A stretch of 5,355 nt of DNA from a bacterium (GTDB taxonomy: Bacteria; Armatimonadota; Zipacnadia; Zipacnadales; Zipacnadaceae), in contig JAUWJN010000194.1 of assembly GCA_030607655.1 (NCBI GenBank), positions 1-5,355 on the forward strand, read 5' to 3'. Positions within the stretch are counted from its first letter, which is position 1; each line of letters starts with the position of its first letter. The translations under genes and the position numbers were made by a program. Below are positions 1 through 5,355 of this stretch, piece after piece. A model generated the notes under the pieces. That model searched no databases. It was not told the origin of the DNA and saw nothing but the letters and a program-made list of their open reading frames with translations.

Positions 1-2
1 AC

Positions 3-30
3 GGGCGGAAGATGCTCCGCACTTCCGCCC
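3..30 (+). repeat. Perfect 9-bp inverted repeat (stem-loop) upstream of etfB
   Basis: Bases 3-11 (gggcggaag) are the exact reverse complement of bases 22-30 (cttccgccc), with a 10-base loop at 12-21. The stem is GC-rich and should be stable in RNA or single-stranded DNA. No T-run follows it, so it is not a classical intrinsic terminator for transcription from the left. It ends 24 bases before the etfB start. It could be a 5' leader hairpin, an mRNA-stabilising element between an upstream gene and etfB, or one copy of a dispersed intergenic repeat. The window contains no second copy. Confidence 0.6.
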
Positions 31-54
31 CTACAGACGACAACCTAAAACACT

Positions 55-837
55 ATGAACATCATCGTTTTCATAAAACAGGTTCCGGATACGCCGGAGG
101 TCGCCATTGATCCGGATACGGGGACGCTGATTCGGGAGGGCGTGCCCAGTATTATCAATCCGTTCGATGAGAATGCTATTGAAGAGGGCCTGCAGTTGGT
201 GGAGAAGCATGGGGGCAAGGTGACTATCATCACTATGGGTCCTCCCCAGGCGGAGGAGGCCCTGCGTCAAGCCCTGGCGATGGGGGCCGATGAGGCCATT
301 CTGCTCTGCGACAGGACGTTCGCCGGTAGTGATACCCTGGCCACTTCCTATGCCCTATCTCGCGTCATCAGAAAGCTTGGCGATTTCGACCTGATAATCT
401 GCGGTAAGCAGGCTTTTGATGGCGATACTGCTCAGGTCGGCCCCGGACTGGCCGAGCAGTTGGGCATTCCCCAGATCACGTATGCTATCGAGGTTGAGGT
501 GGAGAATAAGAAGCTGTGTGTGCGGCGGCTGCTGGAAGATGCCTTTGAGGTCGTCGAGACGCGGCTACCCGCGCTGATTACGGTGGTCAAGCAGATAAAT
601 GACCCACGTCACGCCGGGCTGCGTGGGGTAATGAAGGCCCGTAAGGCTCAGATCCCGACTTGGACGGCAGAAGATATTGACGCTGATCCGCTACGCTGCG
701 GGCTGAACGGTTCCCCGACGAACGTGGTGAGAGTCTTCTCGCCCCAGCGGGAGCACGAGGGCGAAATCCTGGAGGGCGACACCAAGCAGGTGGCCCAGGG
801 TCTGATTGAGCGGCTACGGGAAGCTAAAGTGTTGTAG
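55..837 (+). CDS. etfB: Electron transfer flavoprotein beta subunit, bifurcating type
   Basis: EtfB pairs with EtfA to form a soluble FAD-containing electron carrier between NADH, ferredoxin and flavin dehydrogenases. The 260-residue product has the usual family length. Visible family motifs are the N-terminal IVFIKQVPDT (residues 4-13), NPFDENAIEEG (35-45), ALAMGADEAILL (73-84), the segment DRTFAGSDTLATS (86-98) and CGKQAFDGDTAQVGP (116-130). The last two, with the AMGADEA stretch, resemble the NADH- and beta-FAD-binding regions of electron-bifurcating Etfs rather than mitochondrial-type Etf, which binds AMP there. This subtype call is from motif memory, not alignment. The ATG at 55 gives the standard family N-terminus, but no Shine-Dalgarno sequence precedes it. 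The stop is followed at once by a hairpin (832-849), and etfA starts 44 bases downstream, consistent with one operon. Confidence 0.95.
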   Translation: MNIIVFIKQVPDTPEVAIDPDTGTLIREGVPSIINPFDENAIEEGLQLVEKHGGKVTIITMGPPQAEEALRQALAMGADEAILLCDRTFAGSDTLATSYALSRVIRKLGDFDLIICGKQAFDGDTAQVGPGLAEQLGIPQITYAIEVEVENKKLCVRRLLEDAFEVVETRLPALITVVKQINDPRHAGLRGVMKARKAQIPTWTAEDIDADPLRCGLNGSPTNVVRVFSPQREHEGEILEGDTKQVAQGLIERLREAKVL

Positions 838-849
838 GATAACCTACAA
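832..849 (+). repeat. 7-bp hairpin spanning the etfB stop codon
   Basis: Bases 832-838 (ttgtagg) pair perfectly with 843-849 (cctacaa) around a four-base ATAA loop. The 5' arm contains the etfB TAG stop (835-837). Only a short A-run, not a T-run, follows on the + strand, so it does not look like a terminator for this direction. In mRNA it would sit between the two Etf cistrons and could affect ribosome release, reinitiation or transcript stability. That role is inferred. Confidence 0.5.
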
Positions 850-881
850 AAGCCGCCGGCGAGAACTTACCTTCTGAAGCT

Positions 882-2081
882 ATGGGTATTTACATAGACA
901 CCGACAACTGCACCGGCTGTAAATTGTGCCTCCAAGCTTGTCCCTATGGGGCAATTATCGTTGAAGAGGGTAAGGCGCGCTTCACCGAGGACTGCACCAG
1001 TTGCGGGGCTTGTGTGAGCGCCTGTCCGGTGGACGCTATTGTAATGGAGGTAGTGCGGGCGGCGGAGGTAGACACCAGTCAATACCGCGGGATATGGGTC
1101 ATCGCGGAGGTACAGGACGGCCACTTGGCTGAAGTGTCGTTGGAACTACTGGGCAAGGGACGAGAATTGGCCGAGTCCCTGGACGTACCTGTCACTTTGG
1201 TCTTGCCGGGAGATGATGTTGCGGAGCTGGCGACGGTGGCCGGCCAGCATGGTGCAGATGAGGTCTACTTAGTTGAGCATGAACACCTGGCCCAATATCG
1301 CACCGGCCCCTATACCAATGTGATTTGTGGGCTTATCAATAAACACAAACCCGAAATAGTGCTGATCGGCGCTACTTTGCAGGGCCGGGACCTGGCGTCA
1401 CGGATTGCGGCGCGTATTGGGGCCGGTCTGACCGCGGATTGCACCGGTCTGGAGATTGATACTGACGAGCGGCTGCTGCGGCAGACGCGGCCCGCCTTTG
1501 GCGGCAACATTATGGCCACTATTCTGTGTCGGCAGGCCCGGCCGCAGATGGCTACGGTACGGCCCAAAGTGATGAAGAAGCTGGAGCCGCAGGATGGCAG
1601 CCAGCCGGAGATTATTAGCATTCCGGTTTCCTTAGATCCCAAGTCCATCGCCACTAAGATAGTGGAGATAATCCGCGAGGAGCAGGAACAGACAGTAAAC
1701 CTGCAAGATGCCGACATAATCGTATCCGGCGGCCGCGGGCTAAAGGCACCCGAGAACTTTGCCCTGATCCGGGAACTGGCCGAGGTGCTGAGCGGAGCGG
1801 TGGGAGCTTCCCGCGCTACGGTAGATGCCGGTTGGATACCGGCGTATCATCAGGTTGGTCAGACCGGCAAGACGGTACATCCCAGACTTTACATTGCCTG
1901 CGGTATCTCCGGCGCGGTCCAGCATCTGGCAGGTATGTCTACTTCCGATTGCATTGTGGCTATCAACACCGACCCCCATGCACCCATTTTTGACGTAGCC
2001 ACCTACGGGATAGTGGGCGATCTGTTTGAGGTAGTCCCGGTCTTGACTGAAGCGGTGAAAAAAGAGTTTGGCAAAAGCTAG
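882..2081 (+). CDS. etfA: Electron transfer flavoprotein alpha subunit with N-terminal 2[4Fe-4S] ferredoxin domain
   Basis: EtfA is the partner of EtfB and binds the alpha-FAD that hands electrons to a dehydrogenase or reductase. This 399-residue form is about 70-80 residues longer than ordinary EtfA because of a ferredoxin domain at residues 1-55. That domain has two complete CX2CX2CX3CP sets (Cys10, 13, 16, 20 and Cys38, 41, 44, 48), enough for two [4Fe-4S] clusters. The Etf alpha N-terminal domain spans roughly 70-250. The FAD domain follows, with SGGRG (282-286), GASRATVDAGW (308-318), QVGQTGKTV (324-332), GISGAVQHLAGM (341-352) and VGDLFEVVP (378-386). Similar fusions are known in anaerobe Etfs such as CarE of the caffeyl-CoA reductase complex and LctC of the lactate dehydrogenase complex. 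ATG 882 gives a natural ferredoxin start, though no clear Shine-Dalgarno precedes it. No residue of the FAD motifs appears lost. Confidence 0.95.
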   Translation: MGIYIDTDNCTGCKLCLQACPYGAIIVEEGKARFTEDCTSCGACVSACPVDAIVMEVVRAAEVDTSQYRGIWVIAEVQDGHLAEVSLELLGKGRELAESLDVPVTLVLPGDDVAELATVAGQHGADEVYLVEHEHLAQYRTGPYTNVICGLINKHKPEIVLIGATLQGRDLASRIAARIGAGLTADCTGLEIDTDERLLRQTRPAFGGNIMATILCRQARPQMATVRPKVMKKLEPQDGSQPEIISIPVSLDPKSIATKIVEIIREEQEQTVNLQDADIIVSGGRGLKAPENFALIRELAEVLSGAVGASRATVDAGWIPAYHQVGQTGKTVHPRLYIACGISGAVQHLAGMSTSDCIVAINTDPHAPIFDVATYGIVGDLFEVVPVLTEAVKKEFGKS

Positions 2082-2096
2082 CCACCACCGGTAACA

Positions 2097-3029
2097 GTGA
2101 TGATAGGATTCATTTTCCCTGGCCAGGCCTCACAATTTATAGGTATGGGTGCCGAGTTGGCCACCACCTACCCGACAGCGGCTGAGGTCATTCAACAGGC
2201 CGATGATATACTGGGGTTTCCTTTGTCGGAGTTGATGTTCAACGGCCCGGGCGAGGAGCTTACCGCCACCGAGGTCGCTCAGCCGGCGCTACTGACTCAT
2301 AGCGTGGCGACCTGGAGAGTACTGGCGGATAACGGGTTGCATCCGGATATGGTAGCCGGACATAGTCTGGGCGAATATTCAGCCTTGGTAGCGGCTGGTA
2401 GTTTGGATTTTCCTGTGGCCCTCGAGCTTGTCCGCCAGCGCGGGCTACTGATGGCCGAGGCAGGCAGCAGGGCGGGAGGAACAATGGCTGCCATCATCGG
2501 CCTGAACGCTGAACTGGTGGCGGAGGCTGTGGAGCAGGCCGCCGGGGAGGGAAACATCGTGGTGGTGGCGAATTATAATTGCCCAGGGCAGATAGTCATC
2601 TCCGGTACGGAGGCGGGAGTGCGACGCGCCGGGGAGCTGGCCAAAGCGGCGGGGGCCCGGGGCAGTATATCTATTACGGTCAGCGGCGCATTCCATTCAC
2701 CTTTAATGGAGCCGGTGGCAACTGAGTTATTGGAACACTTGCAAGTGGCCCCAATAACGGAGGCAAAAGTCCCGCTGGTCTCCAACGTTGATGCGATCGC
2801 TCGCACCGACGCCGACGCAATCGGGAAGGCGTTGGGACGACAGCTTACTAGTAGCATATTGTGGGAGAGCGGCGTGAGAACTATGATAGAAGCCGGCATT
2901 GATGTCTTTGTGGAGATAGGACCCAAGGACGTACTCACCAAGATGATGCGGCGCATAGCTCCCGACCGTCAGGCCCTGCCCACCTCAGAGCCAGCCGATA
3001 TTCAGGCAGTGCTTGAGCAGCTAACGTAG
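2097..3029 (+). CDS. fabD: Malonyl-CoA:ACP transacylase
   Basis: FabD transfers malonyl from malonyl-CoA to the phosphopantetheine arm of acyl carrier protein, supplying the extender unit for fatty acid synthesis in the cytoplasm. The 310-residue product matches the family length. Counting from GTG 2097, it shows FPGQASQFIGMG (7-18), the nucleophile elbow GHSLGEYSA with Ser90 (88-96), Arg115 in RQRG, which binds the malonyl carboxylate, the catalytic His200 in GAFHSPLM (197-204), and the C-terminal EIGPKDVLT. All catalytic residues are present. The start is ambiguous: GTG 2097 and ATG 2100 are adjacent codons, and the ATG gives the more usual N-terminus. No Shine-Dalgarno is visible in the 15-base gap after etfA, so translation may be coupled to etfA. 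The stop codon overlaps the ribosome binding site of fabG. Confidence 0.97.
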   Translation: MMIGFIFPGQASQFIGMGAELATTYPTAAEVIQQADDILGFPLSELMFNGPGEELTATEVAQPALLTHSVATWRVLADNGLHPDMVAGHSLGEYSALVAAGSLDFPVALELVRQRGLLMAEAGSRAGGTMAAIIGLNAELVAEAVEQAAGEGNIVVVANYNCPGQIVISGTEAGVRRAGELAKAAGARGSISITVSGAFHSPLMEPVATELLEHLQVAPITEAKVPLVSNVDAIARTDADAIGKALGRQLTSSILWESGVRTMIEAGIDVFVEIGPKDVLTKMMRRIAPDRQALPTSEPADIQAVLEQLT

Positions 3030-3038
3030 GAGGGGAGA
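3028..3038 (+). promoter_or_regulatory. Ribosome binding site of fabG overlapping the fabD stop
   Basis: A strong Shine-Dalgarno stretch, AGGAGGGGAGA, begins inside the fabD TAG stop (3027-3029) and lies 6 bases before the GTG at 3045. It settles that fabG begins at this GTG, since no ATG or TTG lies closer in frame. Sharing bases with the stop codon suggests that fabD and fabG translation are linked. Confidence 0.8.
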
Positions 3039-3044
3039 ATATTA

Positions 3045-3782
3045 GTGCTTACCGACCAGGTAGCAATTATAACCGGGGCGGGCCGAGGGATAGGTAGGGT
3101 AATTGCCCTGACCCTGGCCGAACAGGGTGCTAATGTATTGATAAATGATGTGGATGAGGAGTCTGCTCAGCGGGTAGCCGCCGAGATTGAACAACACGGG
3201 CACGAGTCTTTGGCCTTCGTGGCCGATGTAACCGACGAAGCCCAGATTGAACGGATGGTACAGGCGGCTCTGGACAAGTGGGGGCGAGTGGACATCCTAG
3301 TCAATAACGCGGGCATTACCCGAGATAACCTGTTGGTGCGCATGAAAGAAGACCAGTGGGATGCGGTGCTGGATGTCAACCTCAAGGGCGCCTTTATCTG
3401 TAGTAAGGTGGTGGCGCGGCCGATGATGAAGGCCCGGGGAGGGCGGATCATCAATATTGCCTCGGTGGTCGGTTTGATCGGCAATGTTGGTCAGGCCAAT
3501 TATTCCGCTGCCAAGGGCGGCCTAATCGCCCTGACCAAGACCACCGCCCGAGAGCTGGCTGGGCGCGGCATTACCTGTAACGCTGTGGCCCCGGGCTTTA
3601 TTGAGACGGCCATGACTCAGCAATTATCTGAGGAAGCCCGCGAGGCATTGCTGGGCCAGGTACCACTAGCGCGGCCGGGAACTGCTGAGGACGTAGCGGC
3701 GGTGGTGGCTTTTCTAGCCAGTTCTGAGGCCGAGTATATTACGGGCCAGGTTATCAATGTTGACGGCGGTATGGTGATGTAA
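3045..3782 (+). CDS. fabG: 3-oxoacyl-ACP reductase (short-chain dehydrogenase/reductase)
   Basis: FabG reduces 3-ketoacyl-ACP to 3-hydroxyacyl-ACP, the first reduction of each elongation cycle. The 245-residue protein is standard length for a classical SDR. It has the Rossmann motif TGAGRGIG (10-17), NNAG (87-90) followed by ITRDNLLVRM, which is typical of FabG, the tetrad Asn112, Ser140, Tyr153 and Lys157 (YSAAK), APGFIETAMT, and the C-terminus GGMVM shared with Bacillota FabG proteins. The start is GTG 3045, supported by a strong Shine-Dalgarno. An Asp (residue 35) sits at the end of beta strand 2, where NADPH-dependent FabGs usually lack an acidic side chain, so NADH use is plausible. The gene ends with TAA directly followed by an in-frame TAG. 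Its position between fabD and acpP fits FabG rather than another SDR. Confidence 0.96.
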   Translation: MLTDQVAIITGAGRGIGRVIALTLAEQGANVLINDVDEESAQRVAAEIEQHGHESLAFVADVTDEAQIERMVQAALDKWGRVDILVNNAGITRDNLLVRMKEDQWDAVLDVNLKGAFICSKVVARPMMKARGGRIINIASVVGLIGNVGQANYSAAKGGLIALTKTTARELAGRGITCNAVAPGFIETAMTQQLSEEAREALLGQVPLARPGTAEDVAAVVAFLASSEAEYITGQVINVDGGMVM

Positions 3783-3821
3783 TAGAGTATAGAATCCCTT
3801 TTGACCAGGATACTAATACGT

Positions 3822-3828
3822 AAGGAGG
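3822..3828 (+). promoter_or_regulatory. Ribosome binding site of acpP
   Basis: AAGGAGG is a near-perfect anti-16S match placed 9 bases before the acpP ATG at 3838. It is the strongest Shine-Dalgarno in the window, in keeping with the high abundance of acyl carrier protein in cells, and it fixes the acpP start. Confidence 0.88.
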
Positions 3829-3837
3829 CAGAAATAG

Positions 3838-4077
3838 ATGGCTTTATTTGAACGAGTTAAAGAGGTTATTGTCCGCGAGCTATCAGTTCCGGAAAGTCAG
3901 GTCACTGAAAATGCTACCTTTGACGGTGACCTCCGCGCCGATTCGCTGGATGTAGTGGAGCTGGTTATGGCATTGGAGGATGAATTTGATATCGAGATTC
4001 CCGAGGAGGAAGCGGAGAAGATACGGACGGTGGGCGATACTGTCCGCTATTTGGAGGAGAAACAAGTCGGTGGATAA
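3838..4077 (+). CDS. acpP: Acyl carrier protein
   Basis: This is the small acidic carrier that tethers growing acyl chains on a 4'-phosphopantetheine arm and shuttles them among the Fab enzymes. The 79-residue product is the normal size. The attachment site is Ser36 in the motif RADSLDVVEL (33-42), at the start of helix II, the surface recognised by FabD, FabG and FabF. The helix II-III region is rich in Glu and Asp (EDEFDIEIPEEEAEKI), as expected. The apo form would need a phosphopantetheinyl transferase, which is not in the window. A 55-base gap separates it from fabG, and a strong ribosome binding site is present. No convincing promoter was found in the gap, so it is probably transcribed with fabD and fabG. 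Confidence 0.97.
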   Translation: MALFERVKEVIVRELSVPESQVTENATFDGDLRADSLDVVELVMALEDEFDIEIPEEEAEKIRTVGDTVRYLEEKQVGG

Positions 4078-4145
4078 TCAAGTGAGTAGCTCACCGCCGT
4101 GACAATACTATTGCGGCTGGCGGGAATGGGCACGGTACGAATAGT
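4078..4145 (+). other. acpP-fabF intergenic region with two inverted repeats
   Basis: This is the longest gap between genes in the window. A small hairpin, gtgag-tag-ctcac, occupies 4082-4094. An 8-bp inverted repeat pairs 4105-4112 (atactatt) with 4140-4147 (aatagtat) around a 27-base loop. The right arm includes the first two bases of the fabF ATG. No Shine-Dalgarno lies at the usual distance from that ATG. No T-run follows either repeat, so neither looks like an intrinsic terminator. The structure could limit fabF translation relative to acpP; this is inferred from the sequence only. Confidence 0.45.
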
Positions 4146-5355
4146 ATGAGCAGACGAGTGGTTATAACTGGCGTGGGAATGATATGTCCGGTGGGCAAGT
4201 CCCCCCAGGAGTTCTGGGAAGCGATCTGCCAGGGGCGCTCAGGTATTGGGCCCATTACCCAGTTTGACGCCACCAAGTATACTGCCCGCATAGCGGCTGA
4301 GGTGACGGACTTTGACCCGGCGCAGTGGCTGGATCGCAAACTGGTTAAGCGCTCCGACCGGTTCGCACAGTTTGCCCTGGTCGCCGCCCAAATGGCCCTA
4401 ACCGACGCCCAGTTGGAAGTCACCGAGGACAACTGCCAGCGCGTGGGCGTACTAATCGGTTCGGGCATCGGGGGCATAAAGACCTGGGAGGAACAGTACC
4501 AGATTATATTAGAGCGGGGGCCCTCACGAGTCTCGCCGTTCCTGGTGCCTATGATGATAATAGACATGGCCGCCGGGCTGGTAGCTATCGAGACCGGGGC
4601 GATGGGACCTAACTCGGCGGTAGTTACCGCCTGCGCGTCGGCCGCCCATGCCATCGGCGATGCTTATGAGATAATAAGGCGCGGCACAGCAGAGGCAATG
4701 ATTACTGGCGGGGCCGAGGCCCCGGTGGGGCCCACGGCCATCGGTGGTTTTTGTGCGGCGCGGGCTTTATCAACTAGGAATGACGATCCGCAGAGAGCTT
4801 GCCGTTCCTTTGACCGCGACCGGGACGGCTTCGTAGTCGGGGAGGGAGCCACGATTCTCATTCTCGAAGAACTGGAATATGCCCGGCGGCGAGGAGCATC
4901 AATCTGGGGGGAAATTGTTGGCTATGGAATGAGTAGCGATGCCTACCATGTGACCGCGCCGCGCCCCGATGGCCGGGGAGCTTACCTGGCCATGCAAGCC
5001 GCCCTCCAGGAAGCGGGATTGACCCCGGCCGATATCCAGTACGTCAATGCTCATGCCCCGGGGACCGTGGAGGGCGACGCTATGGAGGCCAAAGGTCTGG
5101 CCGATATGTTCGGCGACACTGTACCCATCTCATCCACCAAGCCTATCCACGGTCATCAACTGGGGGCGACGGGGGCCTCGGAGCTAGTGGCGTGTCTGCT
5201 GGCTATCCGCGAGGGCCTTATCCCCCATACTCTCAACTGCGAGCACCCCGACGAAGCTTTTGCCGATAGCCTGGATATAGTTCGTGGCCAGCCGCGCCCG
5301 GCGTCGGTGGAGATGGCAATGTCCAACTCGTTTGGCTTTGGCGGCCACAATGCGG
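4146..5355 (+). CDS. fabF: 3-oxoacyl-ACP synthase II, 3' end outside window
   Basis: FabF condenses malonyl-ACP with acyl-ACP to extend fatty acids by two carbons. The first 403 residues are present; the family is about 410-415 long, so only around ten are missing past the right edge. The N-terminus RRVVITGVGMICPVG, the GPSRVSPFLVPMMI stretch, the nucleophile Cys163 in VTACASAAH, ALSTRNDDP (207-215), FDRDRDGFVVGEG (222-234), His303, Lys332, His337 and the C-terminal FGFGGHNA (396-403) identify it, and the Cys-His-His triad is intact. Two active-site loops differ from the common type: NAHAPGT (301-307) instead of NAHGTST, and KPIHGH (332-337) instead of KSMTGH. ATG 4146 is the first usable start after an in-frame stop at 4083-4085. 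There is no obvious Shine-Dalgarno. It might be a specialised FabF-like synthase, but its position after acpP favours the housekeeping enzyme. Confidence 0.94.
   Translation, partial: MSRRVVITGVGMICPVGKSPQEFWEAICQGRSGIGPITQFDATKYTARIAAEVTDFDPAQWLDRKLVKRSDRFAQFALVAAQMALTDAQLEVTEDNCQRVGVLIGSGIGGIKTWEEQYQIILERGPSRVSPFLVPMMIIDMAAGLVAIETGAMGPNSAVVTACASAAHAIGDAYEIIRRGTAEAMITGGAEAPVGPTAIGGFCAARALSTRNDDPQRACRSFDRDRDGFVVGEGATILILEELEYARRRGASIWGEIVGYGMSSDAYHVTAPRPDGRGAYLAMQAALQEAGLTPADIQYVNAHAPGTVEGDAMEAKGLADMFGDTVPISSTKPIHGHQLGATGASELVACLLAIREGLIPHTLNCEHPDEAFADSLDIVRGQPRPASVEMAMSNSFGFGGHNA

Noticed and set aside
3..36. Intrinsic terminator of an upstream gene
   Set aside because: The stem is strong but is followed by CTACAGACGA, with no T-run, so the classical terminator structure is incomplete.
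882..1049. Separate ferredoxin gene before etfA
   Set aside because: The ferredoxin-like segment continues in the same frame into the Etf alpha domain with no stop, so it is a fused domain rather than its own gene.
1310..1717. Open frame of 135 codons on the minus strand inside etfA
   Set aside because: It is fully opposite the conserved Etf alpha domain, is rich in Ser, Arg and Ile as expected for a shadow frame, and has no recognisable motif.
2573..2956. Open frame of 127 codons on the minus strand inside fabD
   Set aside because: It is contained within fabD, whose catalytic motifs confirm the + strand frame. There is nothing family-like in the antisense product.
3801..3820. Possible sigma-70 promoter before acpP (TTGACC followed by TACTAAT)
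   Set aside because: The two hexamer-like sequences are only about 4 bases apart instead of about 17, and no good -10 element lies at the right distance from TTGACC.
4091..4654. Open frame of 187 codons on the minus strand opposite the start of fabF
   Set aside because: It lies opposite the highly conserved fabF coding sequence, shows no recognisable domain or ribosome binding site, and has a composition typical of an antisense shadow of a GC-rich gene.

Overview
The window is a compact run of six genes, all on the + strand: etfB, a ferredoxin-fused etfA, fabD, fabG, acpP and a fabF that runs off the right edge. There are no rRNA or tRNA genes, mobile elements, CRISPR arrays or large repeats. 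The longest gap between genes is 68 bases, and the spacing suggests one transcription unit.

Bases 1-54 hold a perfect 9-bp GC-rich stem-loop and the leader of etfB. Bases 55-2081 encode both subunits of an electron-transfer flavoprotein. EtfB carries the sequence features of NADH-using, electron-bifurcating Etfs. EtfA has an extra N-terminal ferredoxin domain with two complete [4Fe-4S] cysteine sets. Bases 2097-5355 encode type II fatty acid synthesis: malonyl transfer to the carrier (FabD), 3-ketoacyl-ACP reduction (FabG), the carrier itself (AcpP) and chain elongation (FabF). The order fabD-fabG-acpP-fabF is the classical bacterial one. The unusual feature is the Etf pair directly upstream, where one might expect fabH or an enoyl-ACP reductase gene.

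Gene order, FabG and FabF motifs (FabG ends GGMVM, FabF has FGFGGHNA) and the ferredoxin-EtfA type point to an anaerobic bacterium, probably of the Bacillota (Clostridia-like) or a related deep lineage. Base composition is moderately GC-rich by eye. This placement is an inference; there is no phylogenetic marker in the window.

Together the genes could supply and use reducing power for lipid synthesis. FabG has an acidic residue where NADH-preferring SDR enzymes have one, and the Etf would also use NADH, passing electrons through flavins and ferredoxin. No enoyl-ACP reductase, FabZ or FabH is present here. A working hypothesis is that the Etf serves a flavin-dependent enoyl reductase encoded nearby, but the sequence alone does not prove this, and simple co-location of two housekeeping functions remains possible.
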